37,284 bases of DNA from an uncultured Prevotellaceae bacterium (GCA_937904375.1 CALDIG010000218.1:1-37284), one strand, 5' to 3'; numbered from the stretch's first letter, positions 22,737 to 31,423 are shown. Program-made: numbers and translations. Notes: generated by a model not told the origin, from the sequence alone.

Positions 22737-23813
22737 TCAATAGCTGTAACTGTAACCATCATAGTATTCATCGTATTCATACTCCTCATATTCATCGTAT
22801 TCATTATACTCATCATATTCTTCCTGTGCCGGAGAATATTGATAGGCGGGAGAAACCGCAGCATCCTCTGTATCCATTGCCGGTGCCGATTCTGCAGGTA
22901 TGGAATAATAATCATAGCTCGTCGCTATAGAGTCGCTCATTTGCGCGTTGTTGCTCTCATTACAACCTCTTGAGCTAATAATTAAAATTACGACTAATCC
23001 AGCGACAATCAAGAGTGGTACAATCCATGAATTGCCATCTTCGTCCTTCTTCTCGTGAGCCTTTTGTGTGGGTGAGTTGTGGGATTTTGCAAAAGCTACA
23101 GCTCCACCGTTGGGCGTCCCCTTCCAGTCTAATAGCTGGTGGCAGTTTGGGCATTCTTTTGTGCCTGGCAAAAGACGGCTGTAGCATATCGGGCAGATGA
23201 CAGCTGTTTTCCCTGTACTATCACCCGATTGCATGTAGCTGGTAGTATCTTGTATTTTTTTCTGCAATTCGTCATGCTGCTTGCGAGTCTCGCTATGCGT
23301 CGGCAATGGTGGTGGAAGGTCGGGCATATCGGCGGCAGGCAACTCGTTGTCGCTGGCTTTTTTCTCGGATGCAGTGGCAAAGTCCATGCCGTAAGAAGCC
23401 TGGTTAAAGAGCAGGTCACGGGCCATATCATATTGCTGGGACAGCAGCTGCACGAAATAAGGATAGAACCCTTGCTTGTTGCTAATTAGCTCGCTGCATT
23501 TGGCTATCCACCGCTCCTGGTCGTTCTTTTCCTCAAGCCCAAATTTTATTATGCCCTCATCCACCATCTTGACGATGCTCTCGCGATGCGGGTCACTGGC
23601 TATTGACTCCACAAACTCCTCTCGCGACATAGCGGTGAGCGGAACTATTGACGCATGTTCCAGCTTCTCAAGAATCTCTTCCTCAGGAAGGGCGTCGGCA
23701 AGCTCGGGATGCTCCTGCTCGTAAGCCTCGCGGTCATCGGGCTGCTTGAAGCCGCACTTAGGGCAGAATTTCAAGCCATCAGCTATCTCTCTAAAACAAT
23801 TAATGCACTTCAT
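22737..23813 (-). CDS. Zinc-ribbon membrane protein with Tyr/Glu/Asp-rich tail
   Basis: This 358-residue protein has an N-terminal zinc ribbon (C3, C6, C17, C20 in MKCINCFREIADGLKFCPKC). A helical acidic region (about 40-150) and a linker follow. A second ribbon has C207, C210, C221 and C224 (CPICYSRLLPGTKECPNC). One membrane helix lies at about 263-280 (WIVPLLIVAGLVVILIIS). The remaining about 75 residues end in EYDEYNEYDEYEEYEYDEYY and DGYSYSY, a low-complexity tail encoded by TATTCATCG-like repeats. With the ribbons in the cytosol, the tail would be periplasmic. I do not recognise the function. A TAACTTTG element precedes it (23836-23843). Confidence 0.75.
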   Translation of the reverse strand: MKCINCFREIADGLKFCPKCGFKQPDDREAYEQEHPELADALPEEEILEKLEHASIVPLTAMSREEFVESIASDPHRESIVKMVDEGIIKFGLEEKNDQERWIAKCSELISNKQGFYPYFVQLLSQQYDMARDLLFNQASYGMDFATASEKKASDNELPAADMPDLPPPLPTHSETRKQHDELQKKIQDTTSYMQSGDSTGKTAVICPICYSRLLPGTKECPNCHQLLDWKGTPNGGAVAFAKSHNSPTQKAHEKKDEDGNSWIVPLLIVAGLVVILIISSRGCNESNNAQMSDSIATSYDYYSIPAESAPAMDTEDAAVSPAYQYSPAQEEYDEYNEYDEYEEYEYDEYYDGYSYSY

Positions 23814-23835
23814 GGAGCCACTGGATTTAAAAACA

Positions 23836-23843
23836 CAAAGTTA
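23836..23843 (-). promoter_or_regulatory. -7 element of the zinc-ribbon gene
   Basis: The minus strand reads TAACTTTG at 23843-23836, a consensus match 23 bases before the ATG. Confidence 0.55.
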
Positions 23844-23914
23844 ATGACATTTCTTCAATTATTATAGTTTATGGCAATAAAATTGTGGAAAAAACATCAC
23901 CCCCTTTTCTCTTA

Positions 23915-24640
23915 TCAGATAAACAGCTGCTTGAGCACATCGGGCGAGCGCAGGGTGCCCATGGTGGAGTGGTGCAGGCGGTAGTAGCTGAGTATCATCT
24001 CAAGTATCTCGTTGCGCTGGTCGCGTGAGAACTTGAAGTGGTGCATGTTGTCGAAGGTCATGCGCGAGAGCAGCGGCAGCACCTGAGCCTGGGCGGGAGG
24101 CAGCGATTTCATGCCTGGAAGTGGCGACTGCGTGAAGACGCCCTCGCTCATGTTGAACCAGTATCCTTCGCGGTAGCTGTCGATGTCGGGCTGGATGCCG
24201 ATGAATTGCCCCAGGCGGTAGAGGAAGCAGATGTGGAAGTTGGCGACGCTGCCGCTCATCTGCTCGAGCCTGATGATGCAGCTCTTGATGAAGCTGTAGA
24301 GCACCATGTTCTGTTCCTGCTCCTGAATAGTGTGCGACAACAGTTCGCTCAGGAACATCGCTATGGCGTTCTTCATAGGGTCGCTGTAGATTGACATCAG
24401 CGTGTTGACGCGCCTCACGTCGTGAAGCGTGCCCAGGTCGCGGTTGGGCTGCAGCCGCGCCTCAAACTCCAGCAGCGACAGTGGCATGAACATCGCGTTG
24501 CGCATCCTCGCGGCATGAGTCGTGCCCTGGCGCACCAAGAACGCCAGCATCCCCAGTTTGTCGGTGTAGATGTGGGCGATGTTGTGCTTCTCGTTATACT
24601 TGATAACGTTGATTACTATGCCACTGAGTTTCTCCTGCAT
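23915..24640 (-). CDS. recO: DNA repair protein RecO
   Basis: This 241-residue protein fits RecO, which works with RecR to load RecA onto gapped DNA coated by SSB. The N-terminal OB-fold region reads GIVINVIKYNEKHNIAHIYT and KLGMLAFLVRQG. The helical C-terminal domain has FLYRLGQFIGIQPDI and ILEMILSYYRLHHSTMGTL near the end. The classic zinc cysteines of many RecO proteins are not evident, which is common in Bacteroidetes. The ATG at 24640 (MQEKLSGIV) fits the family start better than a GTG at 24664, which lies directly after a TAACTTCG promoter-like element. It is transcribed toward the zinc-ribbon gene (101-base gap). Confidence 0.88.
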   Translation of the reverse strand: MQEKLSGIVINVIKYNEKHNIAHIYTDKLGMLAFLVRQGTTHAARMRNAMFMPLSLLEFEARLQPNRDLGTLHDVRRVNTLMSIYSDPMKNAIAMFLSELLSHTIQEQEQNMVLYSFIKSCIIRLEQMSGSVANFHICFLYRLGQFIGIQPDIDSYREGYWFNMSEGVFTQSPLPGMKSLPPAQAQVLPLLSRMTFDNMHHFKFSRDQRNEILEMILSYYRLHHSTMGTLRSPDVLKQLFI

Positions 24641-24742
24641 GGACGTGAGTTTTTTTCTCGCCACGAAGTTACAGTAAATAACGCAAATTAACTCACAAAA
24701 ACCAAAAAAACTTTGTCTTTTAACGATTTGAGCAAAATAAAT

Positions 24743-24773
24743 TTTGCTGTTTCAAAAATTTGACCTAATTTTG
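24743..24773 (+). promoter_or_regulatory. Promoter of tRNA-Glu
   Basis: TTTG (24743-24746) and TAATTTTG (24766-24773) are 19 bases apart. The tRNA begins 28 bases further on. Confidence 0.65.
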
Positions 24774-24801
24774 CAGTCGCTTTTGCGAAAAGACGGTTTT
24801 G

Positions 24802-24873
24802 GGCCCATTCGTCTATCGGTTAGGACGCAAGATTTTCATTCTTGAAAGAGCAGTTCGACTCTGCTATGGGCTA
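24802..24873 (+). tRNA. tRNA-Glu(UUC)
   Basis: The cloverleaf is complete. The acceptor stem GGCCCAT pairs with ATGGGCT (last pair G-U). The D-arm is GTCTATCGGTTAGGAC. The anticodon arm CAAGA-TTTTCAT-TCTTG carries TTC at positions 34-36. The T-arm is AGCAG-TTCGACT-CTGCT, with discriminator A. CCA is not encoded. Confidence 0.95.
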
Positions 24874-24880
24874 CAGCAAT

Positions 24881-24907
24881 GAGCGTTAAGTAAATTACTT
24901 AGCGCTC
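24881..24907 (+). terminator. Hairpin after tRNA-Glu
   Basis: GAGCGTTAAGTAA (24881-24893) is complementary to TTACTTAGCGCTC (24895-24907) with one G-U. It probably terminates or helps process the tRNA transcript. Confidence 0.65.
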
Positions 24908-24940
24908 TTAACTGCTATATTGCCAAAACATTAACCTAGA

Positions 24941-25921
24941 TTATATCGACAGTCGCTTTAGTGTCTCAAGCAGGTGTCGGTCGATGGGTTTGTTATTCTT
25001 GATGGCTTTGCTGAATGGGACATACACCATCTGCTCGTCGTCGTCGCCTATCATCACATTGCGCTGGCCCTCAAGCAGGGCATCGATTGCCGCGTCGCCC
25101 ATGCGAGAGGCGAGGATGCGGTCTTGAGCTGTGGGACTGCCGCCACGCTGCAGGTGACCAAGAATGGTGACGCGCACATCATACTGCGGGAACTCATTGC
25201 GCACACGTTCGGCAAGCCCCATAGCGCCACCAGTGATGGGACTCTCGGCAACAAGCACTATCGCCGACTTCTTGCTCTTGCGGAAACCGCTCCTGATGAG
25301 TTCAGCCAACTGGTCATGCTCAATTGAGATCTCAGGAATGATGGCAGCCTCGGCACCGCCGGCAATGGCGCCGTTGAGGGCTAGGAAACCTGCCTCACGT
25401 CCCATTACCTCGATGAAGAACAAGCGCTCGTGGCTGTTGGCGGTGTCACGGATGCGGTCCACGCACCACATGATGGTATTGAGTGCGGTGTCGTAGCCAA
25501 TGGTGTGGTCGGTGCCGTAGAGGTCGTTGTCGATAGTGCCGGGAATGCCCACAATGGGCACGTCAAACTCGCTGGCAAACTGCCTTGCTCCTGTGAGCGA
25601 GCCGTCGCCGCCAATTACCACCAGCGCGTCAATGCCGTGCTTCTTCATGTTATCGTAAGCCTGTTGCCTGCCCTCTTCGGTCTTAAACTCCTTGCACCGT
25701 GCCGTGCGCAGGATAGTGCCGCCATGATGGATGATGTTTGACACATTTTGAGCCTCAAAATCCACAATCTCGTTCTCCACCAGTCCGCGATATCCGCGAT
25801 AGATGCCTTTCACTTTAAACCCGTTAAAAATCGCCGAGCGTGTCACCGCCCTGATAGCGGCGTTCATGCCGGGAGCATCACCTCCCGAAGTCAACACGCC
25901 AATAGTCTTAATCTTTGCCAT
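24941..25921 (-). CDS. pfkA: ATP-dependent 6-phosphofructokinase
   Basis: This 326-residue cytoplasmic enzyme is the usual bacterial PfkA size. It converts fructose 6-phosphate to fructose 1,6-bisphosphate in glycolysis. Motifs are TSGGDAPGMNAAIRA (ATP loop, from 11), IGGDGSLTGA with glycine 107 after GGD (an ATP rather than pyrophosphate mark), PGTIDNDLYGTDHTIGYDTA with catalytic D131, and EVMGREAGFLAL for substrate binding. Residues for the allosteric site are not clearly assessable. It is the last gene of the minus-strand run phoH-ubiE-pfkA (65-base gap). Confidence 0.95.
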   Translation of the reverse strand: MAKIKTIGVLTSGGDAPGMNAAIRAVTRSAIFNGFKVKGIYRGYRGLVENEIVDFEAQNVSNIIHHGGTILRTARCKEFKTEEGRQQAYDNMKKHGIDALVVIGGDGSLTGARQFASEFDVPIVGIPGTIDNDLYGTDHTIGYDTALNTIMWCVDRIRDTANSHERLFFIEVMGREAGFLALNGAIAGGAEAAIIPEISIEHDQLAELIRSGFRKSKKSAIVLVAESPITGGAMGLAERVRNEFPQYDVRVTILGHLQRGGSPTAQDRILASRMGDAAIDALLEGQRNVMIGDDDEQMVYVPFSKAIKNNKPIDRHLLETLKRLSI

Positions 25922-25986
25922 TATATTTTTAGTTTTTAGTTATTTGTTTAGTTTGTTGCGATGGCATCGCAACAGACGGAACACGG

Positions 25987-26724
25987 CTATTCTCTCCTCT
26001 CGCCAGTGTAGATTGAGCAAGTGCCTAATGTTAACCGCTTCACCTTGCAGTTTTTGAAGCCCGCCTCACGCATGATGGAGAGCATATCGTCACCTTGCGG
26101 CACGGCGGCGATGCTCTGCGGCAGGTAGCGGTAGGCGCTTTTGTCGTGCGACTTCAGAGCACCAAACCACGGGATGATGTGAAGCGTGTAGAGGTCGTAG
26201 AGCCACCGCACCACACGGTTGCGAGGTGTGGAGAGTTCTATCACACATAGCATTCCGTCAAGCTTGAGCACGCGGTGCATCTGCTCGTATCCTTGCAGCA
26301 GATGCTCGAAGTTGCGCACCCCGAAAGCTACTGTCACAGCGTCGAAACTCTCATCATGAAATGGCAGTGCTAAGCAATCGCCCTGCTGCACGGTGATGGC
26401 ATGGCCAAGGCCGCGCTTTGCTATCTTCTTGCGTGCCACGCCGAGCATGCCTTGCGAGAGGTCGATGCCCATCACAGCATCGGGCTTTATCTTGCGGTAA
26501 AGGTCAATAGCAAAGTCGCCGGTACCGGTCGCCACGTCGAGGATGCGTCGAGGTTTGCTGTGCTTCACCATCTTTACCGCCACGCGCCGCCACCAGCGGT
26601 CGATGCCCAGCGTCATGGCGCGGTTCATGAAGTCGTAGGCGGGTGCGATGCTGTCAAACATATCCTCCACCTGCCGGGCCTTCTCGCCCTCACTGCTATA
26701 TGGCTTTATTTCCTCAACCTTCAT
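25987..26724 (-). CDS. ubiE: Demethylmenaquinone methyltransferase (UbiE/MenG)
   Basis: This 245-residue SAM-dependent methyltransferase carries out the last step of menaquinone synthesis, methylating demethylmenaquinone; Bacteroidales use menaquinone rather than ubiquinone. Signatures are SIAPAYDFMNRAMTLGIDRWWR (about 25-46, UbiE signature 1), ILDVATGTGDFAID (SAM motif I, 61-74), VMGIDLSQGMLGVARKK, FDAVTVAFGVRNFEHLL, and KSHDKSAYRYLPQSIAAVP near the end. It lies 45 bases downstream of phoH, across a CTAG-rich repeat. No other men genes are adjacent. Confidence 0.93.
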   Translation of the reverse strand: MKVEEIKPYSSEGEKARQVEDMFDSIAPAYDFMNRAMTLGIDRWWRRVAVKMVKHSKPRRILDVATGTGDFAIDLYRKIKPDAVMGIDLSQGMLGVARKKIAKRGLGHAITVQQGDCLALPFHDESFDAVTVAFGVRNFEHLLQGYEQMHRVLKLDGMLCVIELSTPRNRVVRWLYDLYTLHIIPWFGALKSHDKSAYRYLPQSIAAVPQGDDMLSIMREAGFKNCKVKRLTLGTCSIYTGERRE

Positions 26725-26735
26725 TTTACTTCTTA

Positions 26736-26771
26736 TTCTAGTTTTTCTAGAAATACTAGAATATCTAGATT
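26736..26771. repeat. 9-bp CTAG-centred repeats between phoH and ubiE
   Basis: Four 9-base units read TTCTAGTTT, TTCTAGAAA, TACTAGAAT and ATCTAGATT, ending at the phoH stop codon. CTAG occurs every nine bases, and TTCTAGAA is a palindrome. Confidence 0.75.
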
Positions 26772-27747
26772 ACCTGGAACTTTCCACTAAAGAAGTCTCC
26801 TCCAGTTTGTTAATAGTATTGAAGTGTTCATAGGCTTCGACAATGCGTTGCACGAGTTGGTGACGCACGATGTCTTTCTTGCCAAACTCTATCTTGCCTA
26901 TGCCTTTCACTCCGTCGAGCACTTTCAAGGCGTGGATGAGGCCTGAGGTCACGCTGCGAGGCAGGTCAATTTGGGTGGTGTCGCCGGTAATCACCATCTT
27001 CGAGCCCATACCCAAGCGGGTGAGGAACATCTTAATCTGGTGAGTGGTGGTGTTCTGCGCCTCATCGAGCACCACGATGGCGTCGTTGAGAGTGCGACCG
27101 CGCATGAAGGCGAGGGGAGCAATCTGGATGACGTTGGTGTCCATATATTCCTTGAGTTTGGCACCGGGAATCATGTCCTCAAGGGCATCGTAGAGAGGCT
27201 GCAGATAAGGGTCAATCTTGTCGCGCATGTCACCAGGAAGGAAGCCAAGCTTCTCGCCTGCCTCCACCGCGGGACGCGACAGTATAATCTTGCGCACCTC
27301 ACGGTTCTTCAACGCGCGCACAGCCAGTGCCACGGCAAGGTAGGTTTTACCTGTTCCGGCAGGACCAAGTGCAAAAGTCAGGTCGTTCTCGTTGAAGGTC
27401 TTGACCATCAGCTGCTGGTTGGGAGTGCGACCCTTGATGGGCTTGCCGTTCACGCCATAGATTATCACATCGTCCATCTTCAGCTCTTTGGGAGGCAGTC
27501 CCTTGATGGTGTCGAGGATCACATCCTCGGGAAGGATGTTGTAAGTAGCGCAATAGTCCTCAAGCTGCTTGATGTCACGTTCAAACTTCTCGGTCTCGGC
27601 CTCATCGCCAATGACGGTGATTACCGACCCGCGGGCAGCCATCCTAATCTTGGGAAACAGGTTGCGGATAAGTTGAATATTGCTGTTGTTCACCCCATAA
27701 AACACCACAGGGTCAACATTGTCAATTATAATGTGTCGTTCTATCAT
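26770..27747 (-). CDS. phoH: PhoH family ATPase
   Basis: This 325-residue cytoplasmic P-loop protein has an N-terminal KH-like segment (IQLIRNLFPKIRMAARGSVI). The ATPase core follows, with Walker A GPAGTGKTYLAVA (128-140), SRPAVEAGEKLGFLPGD, Walker B AIVVLDEAQNTT, and VITGDTTQIDLPRSV. PhoH/YbeZ proteins are linked to RNA metabolism, often with the endonuclease YbeY; no ybeY lies here. The ATG at 27747 is chosen because an in-frame codon at 27774 falls in the -7 element (27772-27779). It heads the minus-strand run phoH-ubiE-pfkA. Confidence 0.93.
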   Translation of the reverse strand: MIERHIIIDNVDPVVFYGVNNSNIQLIRNLFPKIRMAARGSVITVIGDEAETEKFERDIKQLEDYCATYNILPEDVILDTIKGLPPKELKMDDVIIYGVNGKPIKGRTPNQQLMVKTFNENDLTFALGPAGTGKTYLAVALAVRALKNREVRKIILSRPAVEAGEKLGFLPGDMRDKIDPYLQPLYDALEDMIPGAKLKEYMDTNVIQIAPLAFMRGRTLNDAIVVLDEAQNTTTHQIKMFLTRLGMGSKMVITGDTTQIDLPRSVTSGLIHALKVLDGVKGIGKIEFGKKDIVRHQLVQRIVEAYEHFNTINKLEETSLVESSR

Positions 27748-27771
27748 TATTCTTTCATTGAAAGTCAAGCA

Positions 27772-27805
27772 CAAAAATAATCAAAAAAATGATTGCATTA
27801 ACAAA
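27772..27805 (-). promoter_or_regulatory. Promoter of phoH-ubiE-pfkA
   Basis: On the minus strand TTTG (27805-27802) and TATTTTTG (27779-27772) are 22 bases apart. It is divergent from the rocD promoter. Confidence 0.55.
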
Positions 27806-27855
27806 AATTGCATATTATTTTACGGTGTTTCTTGATTTTTTCGGCAAAAAAGAAT

Positions 27856-27863
27856 TAATTTTG
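27856..27863 (+). promoter_or_regulatory. -7 element of the rocD promoter
   Basis: TAATTTTG matches TAnnTTTG, 36 bases before the ATG. A partial -33 (TTTCTTG) is present upstream. Confidence 0.6.
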
Positions 27864-27899
27864 CACAATCAGAACAATTATTTATAAAATCAACTAATT

Positions 27900-29186
27900 A
27901 TGGCTACTTGCAAAAAAACTAAACCAACAGAAAAAAAAGCTACTACAAAGAAAAACGTGATTGGCGAGGCCAGCAAGCGTTGCATGGCTATGGAAGAGAA
28001 GTACGGAGCTCACAACTACCACCCACTGCCCGTGGTGCTTACCAAGGGTAAAGGCATCTATGTGTGGGACGTTGAAGGCAAGAAATATTTTGACTTCCTC
28101 TCATCTTACAGTGCTGTGAACCAAGGTCACTGCCACCCACGCATCGTGAAAGCTCTCAAGGACCAGGCAAGCCGCCTGTGTCTCACCTCGCGCGCGTTCT
28201 ACAACGACGCTCTGTGCGAGTATGAGAAATTCATGCACCAGTACTTTGGCTATGACAAAGTGCTCCCCATGAATACTGGTGCCGAGGGTGTGGAGACCGC
28301 TCTCAAGCTCGCCCGCCGCTGGGGTGTAGCAAAGAAAGGAATTCCTAACGATAAAATCAAGATAATTTGCTGCGGTGGCAACTTCCACGGTCGCACCGTC
28401 ACCATCATCACCATGAGCGACGACCCAAGTTCGTTTGCCGACTACGGTCCATTGACTCCTGGTTTCATCCGCATTCCTTACAACGATCCTGAGGCTTTGA
28501 AGAAAGCGCTTGAGAAACACGGCAAAGAGGTGTGCGCCTTTATCGCCGAGCCTATCCAGGGTGAGGCTGGCGTGTTCGTGCCCGATGACGGCTACCTGAA
28601 GAAATGCTTCGACCTTTGCCACGAGCACAACGTGCTCTTCATCGCCGACGAGGTTCAGACCGGTATCGCCCGCACCGGCAAGATGCTCTGCTCTATGCAC
28701 GACGGCATCCGTCCCGACATCGTGATTCTGGGTAAGGCCCTTGGTGGTGGTGTTCTTCCCGTTTCGGCTTGCCTTGCCGACGACGACATCATGCTCAACG
28801 TGAAACCTGGCGAGCACGGCTCTACATTTGGCGGCTTCCCCTTGGCAGCCAAGGTGGCAATCGAGGCCCTCAAAGTGGTCAAGGATGAGAAGCTCACTCA
28901 AAACGCCGACAAGATGGGTAAAATCTTCCGTGAGGAAATCAGGAAAATCAACTCTCCGTTCATCGTTGAGGTGCGCGGACGCGGCTTGCTCAACGCCATC
29001 GTCACCACTCCCATCAAGGGCAAGACAGCGTGGGACATCTGCCTCAAGCTGCGTGACAACGGCCTCCTTGCCAAGCCCACCCACGACCACATCATCCGCT
29101 TCGCTCCTCCATTGTGCATCAACAAGGAAGAGATTCTAAAAGCGGTGGGTATCATCAAAAAGACTTTCGAAGAAATGTCAAAGTAA
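27900..29186 (+). CDS. rocD: Ornithine--oxo-acid aminotransferase
   Basis: This 428-residue PLP enzyme of aminotransferase class III converts ornithine plus 2-oxoglutarate to glutamate semialdehyde plus glutamate, linking arginine/ornithine and proline metabolism. A lysine/threonine-rich N-terminal extension of about 20 residues precedes EKYGAHNYHPLPVVL, which is typical of ornithine aminotransferases. PLP contacts are NTGAEGVETALKLAR (125-139), FHGRT, FIADEVQTG (D250) and the Schiff-base lysine K279 in ILGKALGGG. The substrate loop reads EHGSTFGGFPLA where most orthologues have GGNPL, a small departure. The gene is alone, between its own promoter and terminator. Confidence 0.92.
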   Translation: MATCKKTKPTEKKATTKKNVIGEASKRCMAMEEKYGAHNYHPLPVVLTKGKGIYVWDVEGKKYFDFLSSYSAVNQGHCHPRIVKALKDQASRLCLTSRAFYNDALCEYEKFMHQYFGYDKVLPMNTGAEGVETALKLARRWGVAKKGIPNDKIKIICCGGNFHGRTVTIITMSDDPSSFADYGPLTPGFIRIPYNDPEALKKALEKHGKEVCAFIAEPIQGEAGVFVPDDGYLKKCFDLCHEHNVLFIADEVQTGIARTGKMLCSMHDGIRPDIVILGKALGGGVLPVSACLADDDIMLNVKPGEHGSTFGGFPLAAKVAIEALKVVKDEKLTQNADKMGKIFREEIRKINSPFIVEVRGRGLLNAIVTTPIKGKTAWDICLKLRDNGLLAKPTHDHIIRFAPPLCINKEEILKAVGIIKKTFEEMSK

Positions 29187-29208
29187 TACCGATTATCAAT
29201 ACAACTAA

Positions 29209-29245
29209 AACTCAGGCGACTAGTGCTAAACGTGTCGCCTGAGTT
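29209..29245 (+). terminator. Terminator of rocD
   Basis: AACTCAGGCGAC (29209-29220) pairs perfectly with GTCGCCTGAGTT (29234-29245), 12 bp. The tail is short (GTTCATTT). Confidence 0.8.
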
Positions 29246-29279
29246 GTTCATTTCCTGTCATAAAGCTAAAACACAATAC

Positions 29280-29312
29280 CATAGTGCGGTATGGCAAGTT
29301 GCTAACTTGCAC
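29280..29312. repeat. REP-like double palindrome
   Basis: ATACC...GGTAT is followed by GCAAGTT-GCT-AACTTGC, a perfect 7-bp stem. It sits between rocD and the convergent acyltransferase gene. The look is that of dispersed Bacteroidales palindromes. Confidence 0.55.
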
Positions 29313-29334
29313 AATAAGCGTTGGAGGTTGAGCA

Positions 29335-30459
29335 TTAAATTTTGTGCATTAAGCATTTCCTATAAAGCCACGCCAGGGCTAAGGTCAGCATGATGTAGAG
29401 TGCGAGCCAGGCATAGTCGATTAACAACAAGCCGTTGTGAGTTTTTAGCACAAATTCGTATATGGGCATACGCGGGATGGAGTGGACTACAAAAATCATT
29501 GACGAGAGCATGCCCACTTGCCTCAGCGGGGACATGATAATGGTGGTGGCGCACAGCCCTCGGCACGGCTCAAGCCACTTGACGAAAGCTACACTACCAG
29601 TAACTACCACCACGGGAATCCACAGCCACAGTTGATAGTTCATGCTGAAAACCGCCATTAAAGGTAGTGCGACTACCGCTACTAAGGCAAGCGACCATCG
29701 CGGCAACTGTGGACACCCATAGCGAGCGGCAAGCACGCCCATAGTAAACGGCAGCATCGCTATCGCTGCATTGTGACGCACATACACAAGCATGTTGCGA
29801 TGAGGTTCCATGAATGCCTGCGGCAGCCAAGTGAGAACTATAAGTAACAATGGCACGAGCCATCGCCATAGCGACTCGCGCTTGTCGTGGAAAGGATATA
29901 TCAGCAGCCTATAGATGATATACACCTCAACCATCACGCCAAAGAACCAATAAGGAGAGGGGGTGTGAGCGTCGGCAAGAGAGGGAACGACATTCGACAA
30001 CATCGTCGCCTGAGCGAGATATTCCCACCACCCATGCCACTCCAGTCCGCACGCCAAGTAGGTGATAACAGTGAGTACAAAGCCTAAAATCATCAGCCTG
30101 AACAGCTTGAGCCAATGACTGCCCAAGAACTTGGCAGCGTCAGCCCTGGACGGCTCTGACGGCTCGCACCGCTCATATTTCATCACCAGGCCATAGCCGC
30201 TCAAGAAAAGGAACATGGGCACACCGTAATGCCCGAAGAAGGAGAGGAAATGAATAGGAAAGAACGCGTCGATATTGCCACCAGTCCAGTATTCCCACAT
30301 ATTGCTGGCACGCTCCGAGAGAAACTCAAACTCGTTCTCCTCATTGCTTCCGCGCAGCAGGTGGCAGAAGTTGTGCAGGAAGATGCCTAAAATGGCTATC
30401 CCCCTCAATGCCTGGCACTGAGCCTTGCTAAGCAACCTGTCGCCTTTTATAATCTCCAT
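29335..30459 (-). CDS. Acyltransferase 3 family integral membrane protein
   Basis: This 374-residue protein has about ten hydrophobic helices. It starts MEIIKGDRLLSKAQCQALRG, followed by IAILGIFLHNFCHLL, the first helix with the family's conserved histidine. GVPMFLFLSGYGLVMKYE is the second family motif. Such proteins move acyl groups onto sugars of envelope polysaccharides or other exported glycans; the acceptor here is unknown. The ATG at 30459 is preferred, because an in-frame start at 30510 lies upstream of the TATTTTTG element at 30484-30477. It stands alone; no polysaccharide gene cluster is visible. Confidence 0.85.
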   Translation of the reverse strand: MEIIKGDRLLSKAQCQALRGIAILGIFLHNFCHLLRGSNEENEFEFLSERASNMWEYWTGGNIDAFFPIHFLSFFGHYGVPMFLFLSGYGLVMKYERCEPSEPSRADAAKFLGSHWLKLFRLMILGFVLTVITYLACGLEWHGWWEYLAQATMLSNVVPSLADAHTPSPYWFFGVMVEVYIIYRLLIYPFHDKRESLWRWLVPLLLIVLTWLPQAFMEPHRNMLVYVRHNAAIAMLPFTMGVLAARYGCPQLPRWSLALVAVVALPLMAVFSMNYQLWLWIPVVVVTGSVAFVKWLEPCRGLCATTIIMSPLRQVGMLSSMIFVVHSIPRMPIYEFVLKTHNGLLLIDYAWLALYIMLTLALAWLYRKCLMHKI

Positions 30460-30476
30460 TTCCTCAAAAATATGCG

Positions 30477-30484
30477 CAAAAATA
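30477..30484 (-). promoter_or_regulatory. -7 element of the acyltransferase gene
   Basis: The minus strand reads TATTTTTG at 30484-30477, 17 bases before the chosen ATG. The -33 element is unclear. Confidence 0.45.
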
Positions 30485-30691
30485 ATACTATTTTTCCAAA
30501 TTTGAAGCACATGAAACAGCTATTTATTCATTACAAGTTAAACCAAGCCCGAATAAAAATGTCTAAAAAATGTTAGATTAGGCGATTTTTTGTGCCTATT
30601 TGTCTAATAAATTTGGCATATTTTTTGATTATTACTACTTTAGCATCGTGAAATTTAACCAGGTAAGTTAAACAGTTCAAAGAAGTATATA

Positions 30692-30731
30692 TTGACTTGT
30701 TTGCTCGTTTTCTTGTAAACTTGTTTACTAA
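30692..30731. repeat. 8-bp tandem array upstream of the lipoprotein gene
   Basis: Units TTGACTTG, TTTGCTCG, TTTTCTTG, TAAACTTG and TTTACTA follow each other 16 bases before the ATG at 30747. They belong to the same family as 8184-8286. Here the array would lie in the leader or promoter. Confidence 0.65.
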
Positions 30732-30746
30732 AAAATAATAGCTATT

Positions 30747-31394
30747 ATGAAAAAGACATTGATTTCAGTGATGAGTGCCGCTTTGATAGTGATGAGCAGC
30801 TGCTCGTCGGCCAACCAGTTCTATGGTGTCGCTACCGGAGCTTCGGTGGGAGGCATGTTTGGTTCGGCAATAGGAAGCATTAGCGGTGGATGGCGTGGCA
30901 GCAGTGTAGGCAGGCTGGCAGGCATGGTTGTTGGCGGCGTGATTGGCGCAGCAGCCACTACTCCAAAGGTTCAAAACGACAACCGCACCAGCGATTACTA
31001 CAATGGTTATGACTACGATGATTATCATCAGAACAATTCCTACAGTCCTTACTCCAACATCTATGTGGAGAACATACGTCTAGCTGAGAGCATCAGCAAC
31101 AACTGCATCGACGCTGGTGAGCACGCCAAGCTCATCTTCGAGATTCGCAATGGCGGCAGCGACTATGTCTATGACCTCGCACCGGTAATCACAGTGTCGG
31201 GGACTAAGCAGATTTATCTCTCGCCCACTGCCATTATCAGCGAGCTGGGACCAGGCAAGGCCGTGCGCTATCAAGCCGAGGTGGTAGCAACCAATAAACT
31301 CAAAAATGGCGTTGCCGACTTCAACATCAGCTTCTCCAACGGCGACCAGCTCTACACCGTGAGTTCCTTCCAAATCAGAACAAACAAGAGGTGA
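30747..31394 (+). CDS. Lipoprotein with glycine-zipper segment
   Basis: This 215-residue protein has a lipoprotein signal (MKKTLISVMSAALIVMSSC, lipidated C19). Residues of about 25-72 are a glycine-zipper-like stretch (ATGASVGGMFGSAIGSISGG, VGRLAGMVVGGVIGAAA) that can insert in or line membranes. A polar Asn/Asp/Tyr linker (about 76-102) leads to a beta-sandwich domain (IYVENIRLAESISNNCIDAG, LIFEIRNGGSDYVYDLAPVI, FNISFSNGDQLYTVSSFQI) resembling CARDB/Ig-like folds. An outer-membrane-associated role is likely, function unknown. A good terminator follows. Confidence 0.75.
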   Translation: MKKTLISVMSAALIVMSSCSSANQFYGVATGASVGGMFGSAIGSISGGWRGSSVGRLAGMVVGGVIGAAATTPKVQNDNRTSDYYNGYDYDDYHQNNSYSPYSNIYVENIRLAESISNNCIDAGEHAKLIFEIRNGGSDYVYDLAPVITVSGTKQIYLSPTAIISELGPGKAVRYQAEVVATNKLKNGVADFNISFSNGDQLYTVSSFQIRTNKR

Positions 31395-31423
31395 CGATGT
31401 AGTTGCTATTGAACCGAAACAAG

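Noticed and set aside
24641..24664. GTG start for recO
   Set aside because: It adds eight residues not seen in the family and sits immediately after a promoter-like TAACTTCG; the ATG at 24640 is better.
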